From assembly GCA_905203765.1 (NCBI GenBank), contig CAJKXC010000001.1:1-64000 (forward strand): a stretch of DNA of 64,000 nucleotides, given 5' to 3'. Below are positions 27,858 to 38,200 of the stretch, one piece after another. The DNA comes from an uncultured Bacteroides sp. Its GTDB lineage: Bacteria > Bacteroidota > Bacteroidia > Bacteroidales > Bacteroidaceae. How positions within the stretch are numbered: the stretch's first letter is position 1; each line of letters opens with the position of its first letter. The translations under genes were made by a program, and so were the position numbers. The notes beneath the pieces are model-generated. The model did not search any database, was not told where the DNA came from, and saw only the letters and a list, made by a program, of their open reading frames with translations.

Positions 27858-28021
27858 GCAGTAGTACAGCGTTACTGCAAAGACTCCGCATCGTTTTTGC
27901 AGTGTCACTGCACAACGGTTGCAGCGGCACTGCACAACGTTTGCAGTAGTACTGCAGATACTTTGCAGCGGCACTGCAACCGTTGTGCAGTAGCACTGCA
28001 AATGATTTGCAGTACTACTGC
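27858..28021. repeat. 22-bp tandem array C (GCAG-n5-CTGC palindromes)
   Basis: GCAG words begin at 27899, 27921, 27943, 27965, 27987 and 28009, always 22 bp apart, each opening a 13-bp palindrome close to GCAGTnnnACTGC followed by a 9-bp variable spacer rich in AACG/GTT. A degenerate lead copy starts at 27858. It fills the middle of the 299-bp convergent gap between the CBM9-like gene and the M16 peptidase; no gene is seen there. Confidence 0.9.
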
Positions 28022-28077
28022 ATCCCGTTGAAAACAGAATTAGCTATTTTATCTCGAACTCACGTTATTTAATATCG

Positions 28078-29322
28078 TCAGCGATAGATCAGTGTCGACA
28101 GGTAGTCTTCGGCAAACATTTCGTTTGCCACTTCCAATAACATTTCAGGAGTAAGTTGTTCGATGCGCCGGAAGACGGCTTCGGAAGTTTCGTATTTATG
28201 GTAGTGGAGAAAAGTCTTTCCCATGCCCAGGGCATTGTTTTCGTTATTGTCCGAGGCTACACCGATTTGCCCTATCAATTGCTTTTTGGCGGCAGCAAGC
28301 TGGGAAGAGGTCATGCGGAAATCGCGCATCCGCTTCAGTTCCTTATATACCAGACGGGTGCAAAGGTCGATATCGTCGGGATCGCAACCGAAGTAGATGC
28401 AGAAAGTGCCTGTATCGGTGTATGAAGTAAGGTTGGACTCTACATTATATACCAGCCCGCGACGTTCGCGCAGCGACACGTTCAAGCGACTGTTCATACC
28501 GGGACCGCCCAGGACGTTGTTCAGCAGATAGAGCGCCGTGCGCTTTTCATCATAGGCATTGTAGCCGCGTCCGCCAATCATCACATGAGCCTGGTGGGTA
28601 TCTTTAGGCACTACCAGATGTTCGGGGACGTAGAGAGGCGGCAACGTACGGCGGTTATCCACCGTGACGGCAGGAATATCGCCCAACAGTTTTTCCGCCC
28701 AACGCACAATCTGCCGGAAGGGGAAATCGCCCAGCACAAAGAACACCATATTGCCCGGATGGTAAAAACGCGAAGTGAATGCGGCAGCATCTTCACTGCG
28801 GAACATTTTCAACTGCTCGGGATTGCCCAGGATATTGCGCCCCAGCGGATGTCCCCGGAATATCAGGTCTTCGAAGTCATCGAATATCAGTTCGGAAGGA
28901 TTGTCCTCGTAGGACTGTATCTCGTCAATGATGACTTCCGTTTCTTTTTCAATTTCACGTTGCGGAAAAACGGAATGGAATACAATATCCGTCAGCAGTT
29001 CGAAGGCCCGGCCGAAGTGCTCGGTGAGGAAAGCGGAGTAGACCATCGTTTCTTCCTTATTGGTATAGGCATTGAGGTCACCCCCTACGTTTTCCATGCG
29101 GTTCAGGATGTGCCACGCCTTGCGCTTCCGGGTACCTTTAAAGATAAGATGCTCCACAAAGTGCGCCATACCCTGCTCATTTTCAAGTTCATCACGCGTA
29201 CCGGCATCAATGGCAAATCCACAATAAGCCACTTTTGAGGGCGATGATTGGTGAATAATGGGCAGGCCGTTCGGCAAAGTACACTGATTGCAGTCGGATG
29301 GTAGTTCCTCTAATCTCTTCAT
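28078..29322 (-). CDS. M16 family zinc peptidase
   Basis: 414 residues, single polypeptide of the mitochondrial-processing-peptidase type. The inverted zinc motif HFVEH (H54, E57, H58) is intact with the downstream acidic ligand region (KETEVIIDEI). Both halves of the M16 fold are present; the second half has GPGMNSRLNVSLRERRGLVYNVE. No signal peptide, so probably cytoplasmic. Alone, own -7 element at 29350-29357 (TATTTTTG). Confidence 0.93.
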   Translation of the reverse strand: MKRLEELPSDCNQCTLPNGLPIIHQSSPSKVAYCGFAIDAGTRDELENEQGMAHFVEHLIFKGTRKRKAWHILNRMENVGGDLNAYTNKEETMVYSAFLTEHFGRAFELLTDIVFHSVFPQREIEKETEVIIDEIQSYEDNPSELIFDDFEDLIFRGHPLGRNILGNPEQLKMFRSEDAAAFTSRFYHPGNMVFFVLGDFPFRQIVRWAEKLLGDIPAVTVDNRRTLPPLYVPEHLVVPKDTHQAHVMIGGRGYNAYDEKRTALYLLNNVLGGPGMNSRLNVSLRERRGLVYNVESNLTSYTDTGTFCIYFGCDPDDIDLCTRLVYKELKRMRDFRMTSSQLAAAKKQLIGQIGVASDNNENNALGMGKTFLHYHKYETSEAVFRRIEQLTPEMLLEVANEMFAEDYLSTLIYR

Positions 29323-29349
29323 TCTTACGTTTCAAACTATTAGTGCGCG

Positions 29350-29357
29350 CAAAAATA
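29350..29357 (-). promoter_or_regulatory. Promoter -7 element of the M16 peptidase
   Basis: TATTTTTG on the minus strand, 27 bp before the start codon. Confidence 0.5.
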
Positions 29358-29430
29358 CAATAAAACTTATTGCCATTTATGGAAAATTGCAGATATTTGC
29401 AGATACTAATCACATTAACGCATTGATATA

Positions 29431-30036
29431 ATGATTGAATCCATTCAAGAGCTTTTGCAGAAAGAAGCACAAGCCGTACTGAACATTCCTGTGACGGATG
29501 CTTATGAAAAGGCAGTAGAGCTTATCGTAGAGCAAGTGCACCGCAAAAGAGGCAAGCTGGTGACTTCCGGCATGGGTAAGGCAGGACAGATAGCCATGAA
29601 TATCGCTACCACCTTCTGCTCCACCGGCATCCCTTCCGTCTTTCTGCATCCCAGCGAAGCACAACACGGCGATCTCGGTATCCTTCAGGAGAACGATTTA
29701 TTATTGCTTATCTCCAACTCGGGCAAGACGCGCGAGATTGTGGAACTGACCCGATTGGCACATAATCTGAACCCTGAGCTGAAGTTTATTGTTATAACCG
29801 GAAATCCGGACAGTCCCCTGGCGTGCGAATCCAATGTGTGCCTCAGCACCGGCAAGCCCCAGGAAGTCTGTGCACTGGGCATGACGCCCACCACCTCTAC
29901 TACCGCCATGACCGTTATCGGCGATATCCTGGTGGTGCAGACCATGAAACAAACCGGATTCACTATTGAAGACTACTCCAAGCGTCACCACGGTGGTTAC
30001 CTGGGAGAAAAATCAAGATCATTATGCGAAAAGTAA
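29431..30036 (+). CDS. SIS-domain sugar phosphate isomerase (KdsD/KpsF-like, no CBS)
   Basis: 201 residues. SIS fold with VTSGMGKAGQIAMNIATTF, HPSEAQHGDLG and ISNSGKT, closely patterned on arabinose-5-phosphate isomerase, which supplies the Kdo pathway. The two C-terminal CBS domains of KdsD/KpsF are missing; the protein ends after HHGGYLGEK. Its end overlaps the PfkB kinase gene by 13 bp, so both are translated together. Isomerase for Kdo synthesis or 6-phospho-3-hexuloisomerase-like are the two options. Confidence 0.85.
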   Translation: MIESIQELLQKEAQAVLNIPVTDAYEKAVELIVEQVHRKRGKLVTSGMGKAGQIAMNIATTFCSTGIPSVFLHPSEAQHGDLGILQENDLLLLISNSGKTREIVELTRLAHNLNPELKFIVITGNPDSPLACESNVCLSTGKPQEVCALGMTPTTSTTAMTVIGDILVVQTMKQTGFTIEDYSKRHHGGYLGEKSRSLCEK

Positions 30037-30959
30037 TCGGCATCGGAGAAACTATACTGGACATTATCTTCCGCGACGGGCAACCTACGGCTGCCGTACC
30101 GGGCGGATCGGTATTCAACGGCATTGTCTCGCTGGGGCGTGCGGGTGTTCCCATCTGTTTCATCAGCGAGACGGGCAACGACCACGTAGGCAATATCATC
30201 CTCAACTTCATGCGCGACAACAACATCTCTACCGAGCATGTCAACGTCTTTCCCGACGGGAAGTCACCCGTATCGCTCGCCTTCCTCAACGACCGGAGCG
30301 ACGCGGAATACATCTTCTATAAAGACTATCCCAAGCAACGGCTGGACATCGACTATCCCAAACTGGAAGAGGACGACATTGTAATCGTCGGTTCCTACTA
30401 TGCCCTGAATCCGGTACTGCGCGACAAGGTGCTGGAACTGCTGGACCAGGCGCGGGAGAAGAAAGCAATTGTGTATTACGACCCCAACTTCCGCTCTTCG
30501 CACAAGGAAGAGGCCATCAGGCTGGCGCCCACCATCATCGAGAACCTGGAATATGCCGACATCGTGCGCGGGTCGCAGGAAGACTTCTTCTATATGTACA
30601 ACTTGCAGGATGCCGATAAAATCTATAAAGATAAAATCAAGTTTTACTGCACTAACTTCCTTTGCACGGCAGGCGCCGAGCAGATTTCGCTACGCACCGC
30701 CACCCTCTCCAAAGAGTACCCCATTCCACCGCTCGAAGCAGTGAGCACCATCGGCGCAGGCGACAACTTTAATGCCGGTATTATCTACGGTTTATTGAAG
30801 TACGACGTACGCCACGAAGACCTGAATGCGATGGACGAGGCTACGTGGGACAAGGTTATCCGTTGCGGCATGAGGTTCGCAGCCGAGGTATGCAAGAGCT
30901 TTAATAATTCAGTTTCAAGGGAGTTTGCAGAAAATTTAAACTTAGAAAAAGAAATATAA
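30024..30959 (+). CDS. PfkB family carbohydrate kinase
   Basis: 311 residues, ribokinase fold. N-terminal GIGETILDIIFRDGQP and VPGGSVFNGIVSLGRAG; C-terminal ATP/catalytic motif TIGAGDNFNAGIIYG with the base Asp. Substrate may be fructose or another ketose; the overlap with the SIS isomerase suggests that both act on one sugar. The gene begins inside the isomerase gene. Confidence 0.9.
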   Translation: MRKVIGIGETILDIIFRDGQPTAAVPGGSVFNGIVSLGRAGVPICFISETGNDHVGNIILNFMRDNNISTEHVNVFPDGKSPVSLAFLNDRSDAEYIFYKDYPKQRLDIDYPKLEEDDIVIVGSYYALNPVLRDKVLELLDQAREKKAIVYYDPNFRSSHKEEAIRLAPTIIENLEYADIVRGSQEDFFYMYNLQDADKIYKDKIKFYCTNFLCTAGAEQISLRTATLSKEYPIPPLEAVSTIGAGDNFNAGIIYGLLKYDVRHEDLNAMDEATWDKVIRCGMRFAAEVCKSFNNSVSREFAENLNLEKEI

Positions 30960-30998
30960 AACCTTCGTGCCTGCGGTATGCTCTGTAATGAAAAACCA

Positions 30999-31006
30999 TA
31001 TATTTG
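30999..31006 (+). promoter_or_regulatory. Promoter -7 element of the phosphatase gene
   Basis: TATATTTG, 30 bp before the start codon at 31037. Confidence 0.5.
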
Positions 31007-31036
31007 TGAGTAACGACATTAGAGAGTTTACGAATT

Positions 31037-32101
31037 ATGCACAGAAACCTGTTGAACTTACTTGCTCTGGTAGTGCTGCTTCCTTCGTGTAGCGGCACAA
31101 CTCCCCGCATATCCGTTGTATGTGAAGAAAACAACGTGGGCAATTGCATTGTAAAATGGGAAATGGCCCCACTCCTCAAAGGGAATGTGAAAGTATACGC
31201 TTCGACAAACCCGGACCACATCCCCGAAGATGTGCCCGTAGCATTGGCAAACATCGCAGACCAACGGATGACGATTATCACCAACGACCCCACCCAACGT
31301 TATTACTATACGCTTGTCTTCGGCGATAAATATCGCGTGAAGGTGGCTACCCGCAACATCAACATCCCCGGCATACAGAATTTCCGCGACTTGGGCGGAT
31401 ACCCTTCTTACTCGGATAAGAAGCTGGTACGGTGGGGCATGCTGTACCGTTCGGCGGAGATAGACAGCCTGGAGTGGTCGTCGCGCAGGGAACTCAAGAA
31501 TATCGGCATCAAGACGATTGTAGACTTACGCTCCAAGCTCGAAACGAGCAGGCAGAATCCGCTGCAACAAGAGTTCAATGTCGTCCACATTCCCATCATT
31601 ACCGGCGATATGGAAAACATTCTGAAAGGAATCCAGGAAGAAAAAATAAAGAGCGACACCGTCTACCGCATGGTGGAACGGATGAACCGCGAACTCATAA
31701 ACAACTATACCAAAGAGTACCGCCAGATATTCGACATCCTGCTGGATAAGAACAATTACCCCGTAGTGATACATTGCTCTTCGGGCAAAGGACGCACGGG
31801 CATCATATCGGCACTGGTACTTGCCGCCCTCGGCGTAAACGCGGATATCATCATGGAAGATTACCGCCTCAGCAACGATTACTTCAATATCCCTACGGCA
31901 TCCCGATATGCCTACCAGCTTCCGGCGCGCTCGCAAGAGGCTATAACGACCATATTCTCCGCCCGCGAAGACTTCCTGAACGCTGCCAAGGAAGAAGCCG
32001 AACGCAGATATGGAGACATAGATACCTATCTGGAAAAAGGAATCGGCCTGACAAAAGAAGAAATTAAAACGCTCCGAAGTATCCTGTTAGTTGACAACTG
32101 A
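31037..32101 (+). CDS. Tyrosine-protein phosphatase lipoprotein
   Basis: 354 residues. Signal MHRNLLNLLALVVLLPSC with a lipobox Cys18. After an N-terminal beta region comes a dual-specificity/atypical tyrosine phosphatase domain: NIPGIQNFRDLGGYPS, and the P-loop HCSSGKGRTG with catalytic Cys247 and Arg253. Location outside the cytoplasm is unusual for such an enzyme; related exported members in Bacteroidetes may act on phosphoinositides or phosphosugars. A hairpin follows the gene (32103-32169). Confidence 0.88.
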   Translation: MHRNLLNLLALVVLLPSCSGTTPRISVVCEENNVGNCIVKWEMAPLLKGNVKVYASTNPDHIPEDVPVALANIADQRMTIITNDPTQRYYYTLVFGDKYRVKVATRNINIPGIQNFRDLGGYPSYSDKKLVRWGMLYRSAEIDSLEWSSRRELKNIGIKTIVDLRSKLETSRQNPLQQEFNVVHIPIITGDMENILKGIQEEKIKSDTVYRMVERMNRELINNYTKEYRQIFDILLDKNNYPVVIHCSSGKGRTGIISALVLAALGVNADIIMEDYRLSNDYFNIPTASRYAYQLPARSQEAITTIFSAREDFLNAAKEEAERRYGDIDTYLEKGIGLTKEEIKTLRSILLVDN

Positions 32102-32102
32102 T

Positions 32103-32169
32103 AATTGATAATTGACAATTTTGGGATGTAATTGCATAATTATCAGCTGCCAATTGTCAATTATCAATT
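32103..32169. repeat. 18-bp inverted repeat of AATTGATAATTGACAATT
   Basis: AATTGATAATTGACAATT at 32103-32120 and its exact complement at 32152-32169, 31 bp apart, directly after the phosphatase stop. It can form a hairpin (terminator-like, no T-run) and its right arm abuts the DEAD-box promoter. Confidence 0.8.
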
Positions 32170-32178
32170 GAAAAGCAC

Positions 32179-32186
32179 TATCTTTG
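32179..32186 (+). promoter_or_regulatory. Promoter -7 element of the DEAD-box helicase
   Basis: TATCTTTG, 31 bp before the start. An ATTG lies 22 bp upstream within the AATTGTC repeat, so the repeat may supply the -33 region. Confidence 0.55.
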
Positions 32187-32217
32187 CGCCCGAATTATAA
32201 AGATATACAAAGATTTA

Positions 32218-34215
32218 ATGAAGACATTTGAAGAGCTCGGTGTGTCGGCGGAGATACGCCGTGCCATTGAAGAGATGGGATTTGCGTGTCCCATGCCGGT
32301 ACAGGAAGAAGTAATTCCCTACCTTTTAGGAGAAAATAATGATGTAGTAGCCCTCGCACAAACAGGAACAGGAAAGACCGCAGCGTTCGGTCTGCCGCTT
32401 ATACAGAAGATTAACGTCAACAACAGAATTCCCCAATCACTTATTCTTTGCCCTACCCGCGAACTTTGTTTGCAGATAGCAGGCGACCTGAACGATTATT
32501 CCAAATACATCGATGGCTTGCGGGTATTGCCCGTATACGGCGGCTCGTCCATCGAAAGCCAGATACGCGCCCTGAAGCGGGGCGTGCACATCATCGTAGC
32601 CACTCCGGGACGATTGCTGGACCTGATGGAACGCAAAACCGTTTCCCTCGCCACCATCCAGAACGTCGTAATGGACGAAGCGGACGAAATGCTGAACATG
32701 GGATTTACGGACAGCATCAACGCCATCCTCGCCGACGTGCCGCAGGAGCGTAATACCTTGCTCTTCTCCGCTACCATGAGCCCGGAGATAGCGCGCATCT
32801 CCAAGAAGTACCTGCGCGATGCCAAAGAAATCACCATCGGACGCAAAAACGAAAGTACCAACAACGTACAGCATGTAGCGTTCACCGTCCATGCCAAAGA
32901 CAAATATGCCGCGCTGAAGCGCATTGTGGACCACAATCCGCAGATATACGGCATCATCTTCTGCCGCACCCGCAAGGAAACGCAGGAAATTGCCGACAAA
33001 CTGATGCAGGAAGGCTACAACGCCGACTCCCTGCACGGCGAACTGAGCCAGGCACAACGCGACACCGTGATGCAAAAGTTCCGCATCCGCAACCTGCAAC
33101 TGCTCGTTGCCACGGACGTTGCCGCCCGCGGACTGGACGTAGATGACCTGACACACGTCATCAACTACGGTCTGCCCGACGATACCGAAAGTTATACCCA
33201 CCGCAGCGGCCGTACGGGACGTGCCGGAAAGACCGGAACATCCATCGCCATCATCAACCTGCGCGAGAAGGGCAAGATGCGCGAAATAGAGCGCATCATC
33301 GGCAAGAAGTTCATTGCCGGAGAAATGCCCACCGGCAAGCAAATCTGCGAGAAGCAGTTGCTCAAAGTAATCGACGAGCTGGAAAAGGTAAAGGTAAACG
33401 AGGATGAGATAGCCGACTTCATGCCGGACATCTACCGCAAACTGGACTGGCTGAGCAAGGAAGACCTTATCAAACGCATGGTTTCCCATGAATTCAACCG
33501 CTTCCTGGAATACTATCGCGACCGCGAAGAAATAGAAATTGCCACCACCGCCGACCGTGGCGACCGCGCCGGACGTACCGGCGAACGTGGAGAGCGTGGC
33601 GGACGCACCGCCGGCAACCGCAAGGCAGAACCGGGCTATACCCGCCTCTTCATCAACCTGGGCAAGATGGATAACTTCTTCCCCAGCGAACTGATCGGCC
33701 TCTTGAACAGTAACACCCGCGGACGCGTAGAACTGGGACGCATCGACCTGATGCCGAAGTTCTCCTTCTTCGAAGTAGAGGAGAAAGAAGCCAACAACGT
33801 AGTGAAAGCACTGAACCGTGCCAACTGGAACGGACGCAAAGTGTCCGTAGAGATAGCCGGAGAAGAAGGTAAGGATGCCCCCAAAGGCAGACGCAAAACC
33901 GAAGGCGGCTACGGAAGAAAAGACTTCGACAGCAAGAAAGACTACTCCACCGGCAGAAAGGATTCCGAAGGCAAGAAGCGCAGCTACAAGGATGACAAGC
34001 GCAGCGACGCCCCCGCCCGCCGCAACGATAAGCCCGAAAGCGCAGCAAGCGACAAGAAGAAGGGCAAACCCAGTCGCGAAGAACGTGGCTACACCAAAGC
34101 CCGCGGCAAAAAAGACGACTGGAAACAGTTCTTCCAAGGAGAGAAAAACGACTTCCGCGATGCCGAACCCGACTTCAGCGAAGAAGGCTGGGCAAGACGG
34201 ACGAAGAAGAAATAA
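32218..34215 (+). CDS. DEAD-box ATP-dependent RNA helicase
   Basis: 665 residues. All helicase motifs are present: Q-motif region, AQTGTGKT (47-54), PTRELCLQ, DEAD (153-156), SAT, ARGLD and HRSGRTGRAGK. After the two RecA domains comes an RNA-binding DbpA/CsdA-like domain (YTRLFINLGKMDNFFPSELIGL) and a basic, low-complexity tail rich in K, R, D, E and G (residues about 555-655). Role: ribosome assembly or RNA turnover, often cold-related. The EamA gene follows 6 bp after the stop. Confidence 0.95.
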   Translation: MKTFEELGVSAEIRRAIEEMGFACPMPVQEEVIPYLLGENNDVVALAQTGTGKTAAFGLPLIQKINVNNRIPQSLILCPTRELCLQIAGDLNDYSKYIDGLRVLPVYGGSSIESQIRALKRGVHIIVATPGRLLDLMERKTVSLATIQNVVMDEADEMLNMGFTDSINAILADVPQERNTLLFSATMSPEIARISKKYLRDAKEITIGRKNESTNNVQHVAFTVHAKDKYAALKRIVDHNPQIYGIIFCRTRKETQEIADKLMQEGYNADSLHGELSQAQRDTVMQKFRIRNLQLLVATDVAARGLDVDDLTHVINYGLPDDTESYTHRSGRTGRAGKTGTSIAIINLREKGKMREIERIIGKKFIAGEMPTGKQICEKQLLKVIDELEKVKVNEDEIADFMPDIYRKLDWLSKEDLIKRMVSHEFNRFLEYYRDREEIEIATTADRGDRAGRTGERGERGGRTAGNRKAEPGYTRLFINLGKMDNFFPSELIGLLNSNTRGRVELGRIDLMPKFSFFEVEEKEANNVVKALNRANWNGRKVSVEIAGEEGKDAPKGRRKTEGGYGRKDFDSKKDYSTGRKDSEGKKRSYKDDKRSDAPARRNDKPESAASDKKKGKPSREERGYTKARGKKDDWKQFFQGEKNDFRDAEPDFSEEGWARRTKKK

Positions 34216-34221
34216 CAAGCA

Positions 34222-35088
34222 ATGAACAAGGTTAACGGTTTTCTGTATGGACTACTTTCTTCCGCGAGCTTCGGGCTCATCCCGTTGTTCACGATTCCTG
34301 CCATGCGGCAGGGAATGGAATTCTGGTCCATACTGCTTTACCGTTTCTTGTTTGCCATGCTGGCGCTGGCGGGCATACTGTTGCTCGATAAACAGTCGTT
34401 CCGCATCCGGCGAAAAGAGATATTGCCGTTGCTGTGGCTGGCTTTTCTTTACGATACATCGGCTGTATTCCTTTTCTGGGGATATAAGTTTATGGCAAGC
34501 GGAGTGGCTACCACTATCCACTTCATGTACCCGGTACTGACTACCCTCATTATGATGCTCTTCTTTCGTGAGAAGAAGTCCTTCTGGCGCATGGGAGCCA
34601 TTGCGTTGGCAGTAAGCGGCGTATTCTTCCTCTCCCAGGGAGATAAAACAGGGACAATAACAGGAATCGGGATATTCATCGTCTTGCTGTCCGCACTGGG
34701 CTATGCGCTCTATCTGGTCAGCGTCAGCCAAATGAAAAAACTGGAAATGAAGGGGCTGAAGATGACGTTTTACGTCTTCCTCTTTGGCGGTATGCTTCTT
34801 TTTATCGGTACACAGGTATCGGGCATCGGACTGCAAGCCATCCCCGACCGCATTACGCTGGGAAACCTGGTGATGCTTGCCTTAGTGCCTACCGTTATCT
34901 CCAACCTGGCCCTGGTGCGCGCCATCAAGAACATAGGCTCCACACTAACCTCTGTATTGGGAGCCATGGAACCCGTAACTGCTGTCTGTGTAGGGATTCT
35001 CATCTTCGGAGAACCGTTTACAAGCAGCATTGCCATAGGTATTATGCTGATTATTTCGGCTGTAACTGTAATTATACTGAAGCGATAA
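34222..35088 (+). CDS. EamA/DMT-superfamily transporter
   Basis: 288 residues, ten predicted membrane helices in two EamA halves; second half contains the usual EP motif near the end (GAMEPVTAVCVGILIFGEPF). Exports or imports small metabolites; substrate unknown. It follows the helicase by 6 bp and should share its transcript. Confidence 0.88.
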   Translation: MNKVNGFLYGLLSSASFGLIPLFTIPAMRQGMEFWSILLYRFLFAMLALAGILLLDKQSFRIRRKEILPLLWLAFLYDTSAVFLFWGYKFMASGVATTIHFMYPVLTTLIMMLFFREKKSFWRMGAIALAVSGVFFLSQGDKTGTITGIGIFIVLLSALGYALYLVSVSQMKKLEMKGLKMTFYVFLFGGMLLFIGTQVSGIGLQAIPDRITLGNLVMLALVPTVISNLALVRAIKNIGSTLTSVLGAMEPVTAVCVGILIFGEPFTSSIAIGIMLIISAVTVIILKR

Positions 35089-35146
35089 TTACTCCTCTCA
35101 ATCTTCATCTTAACTCTAATTACCCTTGATTTTAAATTTACTTTCT

Positions 35147-35154
35147 TAACTTTG
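35147..35154 (+). promoter_or_regulatory. Promoter -7 element of the GH2 gene
   Basis: TAACTTTG, 46 bp before the start codon, in an AT-rich 112-bp gap; a CTTG lies 18 bp upstream as a weak -33. Confidence 0.5.
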
Positions 35155-35200
35155 CCACCGGTTCCATCTCCAAGCAGAAATTCTAACTAAAACAACCGTT

Positions 35201-38200
35201 ATGCAAACTATCAAGAAACTTCTTCTCAGTTTTGCTGCCCTTAGTGCCCTCAGTGCCGCAGCACAGACCTTAGACACGAGCCAAGCCTACGAAATCCACA
35301 CCTTGAACGGACTTGCTCTCGACAACCAGGAAAGCATGGACGCCGGCTCCAAGATATTCATATCCAAGCGTACGCCCGGCAAAGAGTCGCAGGTATGGCA
35401 ATTCCTGCCGGTAGAAAAAGACGTCTACTGCATCGTCAGTTCCCTCTCCCAGCAAGCCATCGACAACGACGGCAACAAAGCTACCGAAGGCAGTGTCCTG
35501 CAATGGAGCAGCGACCTGAACAACCCCAACCAGCAATGGAAAGTAAAGCAACAAGCCAATGGACACTATACCTTCACCAGCCTGGTAAGCGGTTACAACC
35601 TCGGCTTCCCCGACGCCGGGCTGGTAGGTGAACCCGTCTTCCAACTGAAACCCAATGCCGGCCAAACCAACCAGCAATGGGTACTCGTAAAATCGTCCAT
35701 CAAGGTAAAAGCCGAACCCCTGAAAACCAGCAGCAAGAACGATTGGGAGAACCAGAACATTATCGGCATCAACAAAGAAGACGGACATGCAACATTCATC
35801 CCCTTCGCCAATATGGAAGAAATGAAAGCAGACCCCGCCTATCGCCACCCTTGGAAGCGCACCCACTCCAGCCGCTACCTCTTACTGAACGGCAATTGGA
35901 AATTCAACTGGGCAAAGCAACCCGAAGACCGTCCGAAGGACTTCTATAAAACAAATTATGATGTGTCCAACTGGGCGGAAATACCCGTTCCATCCAACTG
36001 GGAAATGCACGGCTACGGCACACCCATCTACACCAACATCACCTACCCCTTCCGCAACAACCCGCCCTTCATCCAGGGTCAGCGCGGCTATACGATAGAG
36101 AAAGACGAGCCCAACGCCGTAGGTTCCTACCGCCATGAGTTCGCCCTGCCCGCCGACTGGACGGATAAAGAAGTATTCATCCACTTCGACGGCGTGTACA
36201 GCGCCATGTATCTGTGGGTAAACGGAAAGAAAGTAGGTTACAGCCAGGGCGCCAACAACGATGCCCGCTTCAATATCACCCGCTACGTCCGTCCGGGCAA
36301 GAACCAGCTTGCGGTGGAAGTGTATCGTTGGTCGGACGGCAGTTATCTGGAAGATCAGGATATGTTCCGCCTCAGCGGCATTCATCGCGATGTATATCTT
36401 GTGGCAACGCCTAAGGTGCAGTTACGTGATCTCTACCTCACTTCTGTCCTCAGCCCCCGCTACGACGAAGCCGAACTAAACGTAAAGAGTAAAATCCGGA
36501 ACCACGGCAAAGCCCTTGCCAACGCTTCTGTCCGTATATCCCTGCTCGATGAAGACGGACAGCAGTTGTGCCAGTCCACCACTCCCACCGGCGCTGTGGC
36601 GGCGGGCAAGGAAGTGGCGGTAAACAGCCGCGGCACCATCCGCAATCCCCACCTGTGGAGCGCCGAAGCGCCCTACCTGTATACTGTCAACGTAGAACTC
36701 CTCGACGCACAAGGCCGCGTCACCGAAGCCACCACCCAGCAATACGGTTTCCGTAGCATCGAAATCCGCAACAACAAGGTTTACATCAACGGTATGCTCA
36801 CCCTCTTCAAAGGTGCCAACCGCCACGACATCCATCCGCAATACGGAAAAGCCGTCCCCGTGGAAAGCATGATTGAGGATATTCTTCTCTTCAAGCGTTA
36901 CAACCTGAATACCATCCGCACCAGCCATTACCCCAACGATGCCAAGATGTATGCCCTGTACGACTATTACGGCCTCTACGTCATGGACGAAGCCGACATG
37001 GAGTGCCACGGCAATATGTCGCTGAGCAACAACCCCACTTGGGAAGCTGCCTTCGTAGACCGTGCCGTACGTATGGTAGAGCGCGACAAGAACCACCCGT
37101 CCGTCATATTCTGGTCACTGGGTAACGAATCCGGCGAGGGTTGCAATATAGTAGCGGAATACAATGCCGCCAGAGCCATCGACGACCGCCCGATACATTA
37201 TGAAGGCATGAACGACCAGGCTGACATCGACTCGCGCATGTACCCCTCTATCGAAAGCATGATAGAGCAAGACCGCGCTCCGAGAAACAAACCTTACTTC
37301 CTCTGCGAATACGCCCATGCCATGGGCAATGCCGTAGGCAACCTCGAAGAATACTGGGATTACATCGAGTACCACTCCAACCGCATGATAGGCGGCTGCA
37401 TCTGGGACTGGGTAGACCAGGGGCTCAACAAGCCCGGCGAACCGAAAGACCGTTTCTATTTCGGCGGCAGCTTCGGCGATACACCCAACGACAACGACTT
37501 CTGTTGCAACGGCCTTGTCACCGCCGACCGCCGCGTCACCCCGAAACTGCTGGAAGTGAAGAAGGTATATCAGTATATCTCTTTCAAAATGAAAGACAGA
37601 AACAGCGTGGAGTTGCATAACCGCTACACCACCTACAACCTGGCGCACTTCAATCTGCACTACACACTTCTGAAGGACGGCAAGGTGATTCAAGAAGAAG
37701 AACTCGACCTGCCCGACACCCCACCGACCGAGTATTGCACCATCCCCATCCCGCTGGAACGCCAACTCACCGACCCTGATGCCGAATACTTCGTGAATTT
37801 CGAAGTTAAGTTGAAGCATGATTGCATCTGGGCACCCGCAGGCCATGTAGTAGCCACCGAGCAATTCGCCCTGAACACAAAAGAGAATCGCCCCGCCGAA
37901 ATTACTGCCGGCACTCCGGGCAACGGAGAACTGAAAGCCTATGAAGAAGAGCGCCGCTATCTCCGCTTCAGAAGCCCCTCGTGCGAAATCTCTTTCGATA
38001 TGGGCACCGGTCAGCTTATCGGCCTGCGCTATGGCGAACAGGAAGTGTTGCACCGCCAGCAAGGTCCCGAACTGAACTGGTATCGCGCCATCAACAACGA
38101 TTCCCGCAACTGGATTAATACGACTATCAAACTCCAGGACTTCAGTTGGGAACTGTCCGATGACAGAAAATCGGCGCGCGTAGTTGCCTGCCTGGAAGCT

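Noticed and set aside
27858..28021. Idea that the 22-bp arrays are CRISPR arrays
   Set aside because: The units are too short and too diverged, there are no unique spacers of 30 bp or more, and no cas genes are present.
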